A stretch of DNA of 64,000 nt from the NCBI GenBank assembly GCA_949130485.1, contig OX422194.1, positions 5,282,699 through 5,346,698 of the forward strand, given 5' to 3'. Source of the stretch: Agelas oroides. Lineage: Eukaryota > Porifera > Demospongiae > Agelasida > Agelasidae. A model generated the notes under the pieces. It was not told the DNA's origin. It ran no database searches and was given only the letters and a program-made list of their open reading frames with translations. Below are positions 61,225-64,000 of this stretch, piece after piece (position 1 is the stretch's first letter; each line of letters starts with the position of its first letter). A program made the translations under genes and the position numbers.

Positions 61225-61408
61225 GAAGGAACCAACTAAGTGGGGCAGATCAAGCAATGAAGACATCATAACCACACAGTGTGAGGCATACGAGTTAGCA
61301 AAGTTAGGCCATGAGTACGAAGACCTCTCTGGGTATCAGAACCCAGAGTATGAGATTCCTATTGGAGAGCATTCTGCTGATGTGCCCACCAGGAAATCTG
61401 GAGAGTGA
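61225..61408 (+). CDS. Receptor exon 20: cytoplasmic tail and stop
   Basis: Phase-2 start after acceptor TTGCTGCAG; stop TGA at 61406-61408. The tail is about 70 residues counted from the membrane. It carries tyrosines in YELA (61289), YEDL (61316), YQNP (61334) and YEIP (61349). YQN fits the pYxN consensus bound by Grb2-type SH2 domains. NPEY (61340-61351) fits NPxY, bound by PTB domains. YEDL plus YEIP seven residues later resembles an ITAM but has Pro at the second +3 position. No kinase or phosphatase domain is present, so signalling would depend on recruited partners. Confidence 0.85.
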
Positions 61409-62886
61409 ATGAAAATGTATAGCAACCAGTACAAATTCTAACTTGCATAAGGAACTTTCTGTTAACTGCAAACATATAGTTATAGCATGCAATGATTTTG
61501 ATATATCAAGATGCTCTTTGCACATAAAAGTGTTAATCCTATATACTGGCAGTGATGTTTCTTTGTGGAATTTCATTTCCAAGCTGCACAGGAGGAAATG
61601 TTTCCACTTTGTACATGCTAGCTGGGAACAATGTTCTTTACAAACTCCAGTATTTGATCACTTGTACTACCTTCTGTAAGTAGAATTACAGTAAGCAATC
61701 CATAACTGGATGGAGAGAATGGGCAGGCTACAACTGTAAAGCAGGTAGATTGAGATCTATTTGAGAGGGTTATACACCACTTTATAACATAGCCATGCAT
61801 GCAGTGCTAAGGTCGTGGAGCTAAATTTGCTGTACTTATTCTCAGGCATGGCAATGGTTTGCATCATCTTGTTCAAGGTGATTGTTGAACTTCCGTAGGA
61901 AAATTGCATCATACACACGTGCCACAGCGTTTACTAGAATAGGCAAATCATTTTGTAACTGAGGAGCTGACTTGGCTTTTGTATAAACCACGCCCATAGA
62001 TGCTTCCACTGACTTTTTTTTCAAAAGGGAGAATCTATTTAGGTGTTGTTGCTTGTTTCTGGTGTCATGTCCACCTTGCTCTTATCCTGCCAAACATTAA
62101 CTTATTGTTGGTTTCTGGTGTCGCATCTACCTTCGAATTACGTCCTTACGTGATCACGTGGTAGCCAGCTACTGTTGACGATGGCATTACAGAGTAGATG
62201 AACAGATCTTGCTACGAAGCGACTGCAGGCAAATCCTGTGAGGCAAGAGTAGTAGCCTAGCAAGCGTAACTACGCTCTAAGTTTCTGGAATTCGACGTTT
62301 ATAGAAAGTCTGTTAGCCTCGTTCCCATTTTCAAATAGTCTTGGAACGAGTCTACCACTTCACGTGTCAAGAATTTAGTAATTGGTAATGGACGAACGTG
62401 ATTCCTCTACTCCAAACGAAGACTGCTGACACAGCACATACGGGAATTTTTGCAAGTAACACCAGGCCCCTTTCCCGATTTTGGGTGGGGCCTGGGGACG
62501 AGGCTAGGATACACATTGTGCAAATGACCTTGCTCCGCGAACGTCCGCGTTTGCCCTCGTATTTCCCAAGTATAGTTTCTACGTTCCCAACCATGTATCC
62601 TGGGAACCAGACCAGTCTTACCATGTAAAAATGGCTGCTGTTGTAAGCTTGAGTTGGTAGAACAAAGAGCGTGTTTGTCTTATGGTACAGTCGCTATTTG
62701 TCTGCCGTGGGTTGCTCACAGGTGGAACTGTCATGCCAGTAAGTTTGGTAGCTGTTGTGCCTACCGTTCTGGAGAAATCCGTGTTTTGCGGATATCTCAC
62801 TGCTGCATCTGTTTGCCTTGGGCTACCGACACAGTTCGCTCACAGTTGTTTAGTAACAGCTAGAGCTTTCATGGTTGCGGGGTAAA
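61409..62886. other. 3' flank of the receptor gene; repeat ends, no supported gene
   Basis: Presumably holds the 3' UTR; no clear AATAAA was identified close to the stop. Palindromic CCTCGTTCCCA/GGAACGAG and CCAGGCCCC/GGGGCCTGG units lie at about 62315-62352 and 62462-62511. A Kozak-like AAAATGGCTGC followed by a possible donor occurs at 62628-62660 in a more GC-rich patch, but no gene could be built. Confidence 0.45.
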
Positions 62887-63390
62887 AGACGTAATTTAAG
62901 GTAAAATCCCATGTGTCACTCATGGGAAGGAATTACGTCACCATTCCCATGAGTCACTCATGGGAAAGAATTACGTCATTTGCACCTTGGGTTACTCATG
63001 GGATAGAATTACGTGCTTTCATTGTACGTAAAATGCCCAAAAGTATGCACATGTGGTCTTATATAGGGAAAGAATTACGTCTTTTGCCTCAAAAGGATAT
63101 TCCTGTAAATTATCAAATGATTGGCTATGAATCTCATTTACATTCACTCGTGAGTCACCAGAGGGGTACCCTGTTATTACTTCACATCTAACGTAAAAGT
63201 TCCCCATATATAAGCAAGATATCCTTATATAGGGAAAGAATTACGTCCTTTGCCTCAAAGGTAAATCTCTGTATATTCATTACATAATTGGTTATGAATT
63301 TCATTTTAATTTCCTCAGGAGATCACCTGGAGCATTTTTAAAGGTTTTGTAACTTGCAAGCAAGAGTTAGCCAGCTAAATGAAAGTAGCT
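62887..63390 (+). promoter_or_regulatory. Ladder of AAGAATTACGTC repeats and AP-1-like palindromes
   Basis: Five copies of GGGAAAGAATTACGTC (with single-base variants) lie at about 62925, 62963, 63000, 63066 and 63232. A reversed GACGTAATT is at 62887. TTACGTCA is an ATF/CREB-type bZIP half-site context. The perfect palindrome TCCCATGAGTCACTCATGGG at 62945 contains the AP-1 core TGAGTCA, repeated at 63151. The last two ladder units belong to a diverged tandem repeat of about 166 bp (63056 onward and 63222 onward). Regulatory function is inferred only from site shape. Confidence 0.5.
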
Positions 63391-63482
63391 CCAAATGGAT
63401 ACGTATCCTGGTGACTTAACAAAGTGAAAAAAGATAATGCTCTCAGGAGTTACTATGTAGGACTGAAGCACACACTTGACGC

Positions 63483-63526
63483 TAGTCTCGTATGGCTACA
63501 CCACAGGGTGTGGCCGCGCGAGACTA
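63483..63526. repeat. 44-bp hairpin with TAGTCTCG ends
   Basis: TAGTCTCG...TGGCTACACC is mirrored by GGTGTGGCCG...CGAGACTA. It belongs to the same broad class of short palindromes with CTCG-type ends seen elsewhere in the window. Confidence 0.7.
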
Positions 63527-63539
63527 ACTGCAGAAATCT

Positions 63540-63990
63540 CAGGTTTGGGAGAGGCTATTGGTAAAGAGACCGCGGCAAAACTCTTACGAGGATGTAAGAT
63601 TCATTGGGCAAGATCATGAAAGGCAGTGTTTAGTAAAATAGCCTCACATATTTCTGAAGTTGGTGGATCACATGGCCACAATGTTGTCAATGGGTTTAAA
63701 GTTCTCTGTGGTGATGCCCCTCCTGTGTCACTGGTTGGAGTTGTAAAAGGTTTTACAGTTGAAGATGCTAAATTTATAGATACCCATTGTAACCGGTCTG
63801 CTGCTCAGAATTGGGCTTTATGGTGGTTACGACCATCCCACTTGCAAATGTTGCATGTAGACTTCTCACCCATGATTGATCATGTATGGGAAAGTGTCCA
63901 GATAATACAAATGCAGTTGAGAGAAAGAACAGAGATGCAAAAGACAATGTTCCAGTTCTAATCTTTACAAACTGGACAAACCATACTGTG
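63540..63990 (+). pseudogene. Transposase-like fragment, frameshifted
   Basis: One frame reads AAKLLRGCKIHWARS, a TGA, then KAVFSKIA and, after 63700, VEDAKFIDTHCNRSAAQNWA and LWWLRPSHLQMLHVDFSPM. After a shift near 63900 another frame reads PDNTNAVERKNRDAKDNVP. The blocks look like one transposon-encoded protein (NAVER-type motif near the C-terminal part), broken by a stop and a frameshift. The family is uncertain (MULE- or KDZ-like). It runs to the window edge. Confidence 0.5.
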
Positions 63991-64000
63991 CTAAACACAT

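Overview
This is a eukaryotic window: AT-rich, intron-bearing, full of decayed transposons, with no prokaryotic gene organisation. The immunoglobulin (Ig) and fibronectin III (FN3) exons, the abundant TGCATGCA/GCTAGCTA words and the RecQ-fragment, DIRS and LINE repeats look most like a sponge (a demosponge such as Amphimedon). That assignment is an inference from pattern; another invertebrate is possible.

One host gene dominates. I could assemble a 20-exon model on the + strand from a signal-peptide exon at 8440 to a stop codon at 61408. It encodes a type I membrane receptor: signal peptide, Ig domains, three FN3 domains, a cysteine-bearing juxtamembrane domain with a Ser/Thr-rich stalk, one transmembrane helix, and a short tail with clustered tyrosine motifs (YELA, YEDL, YQNP, NPEY, YEIP). 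Every Ig and FN3 exon is bounded by phase-1 introns, so the cassettes can be duplicated or skipped without breaking the frame. The model sums to 6012 coding bases, exactly 2003 residues plus stop.

Layout. 1-8.4 kb: transposon debris (hAT transposase relic, a RecQ-helicase fragment inside nested inverted repeats, several foldback elements). 8.4-24.3 kb: signal-peptide exon, Ig exons A and B, with a 5.3-kb long-inverted-repeat transposon (carrying a C48 protease relic and a LINE insertion) in the A-B intron. 24,258-54,541: two perfectly contiguous copies of a 15,142-bp segment with no difference seen in the stretches compared. Each copy carries Ig exons A', B', C, D and E, a 10 x 33-bp minisatellite and several MITEs. 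54.6-61.4 kb: Ig F, three FN3 exons (a dead DIRS element lies between FN3-2 and FN3-3), and the juxtamembrane, TM and tail exons. 61.4-64 kb: 3' flank with a ladder of bZIP-like sites and a broken transposase fragment.

The receptor has grown by duplication at two time depths. An old duplication produced A-B and A'-B', now diverged but still alike in flanking intron sequence. The 15-kb duplication is either extremely recent or an assembly artefact. If real it takes the ectodomain from 8 to 13 Ig domains in frame. Ligand and function are unknown; adhesion, self/non-self recognition or immune-type signalling are the natural hypotheses from the architecture.
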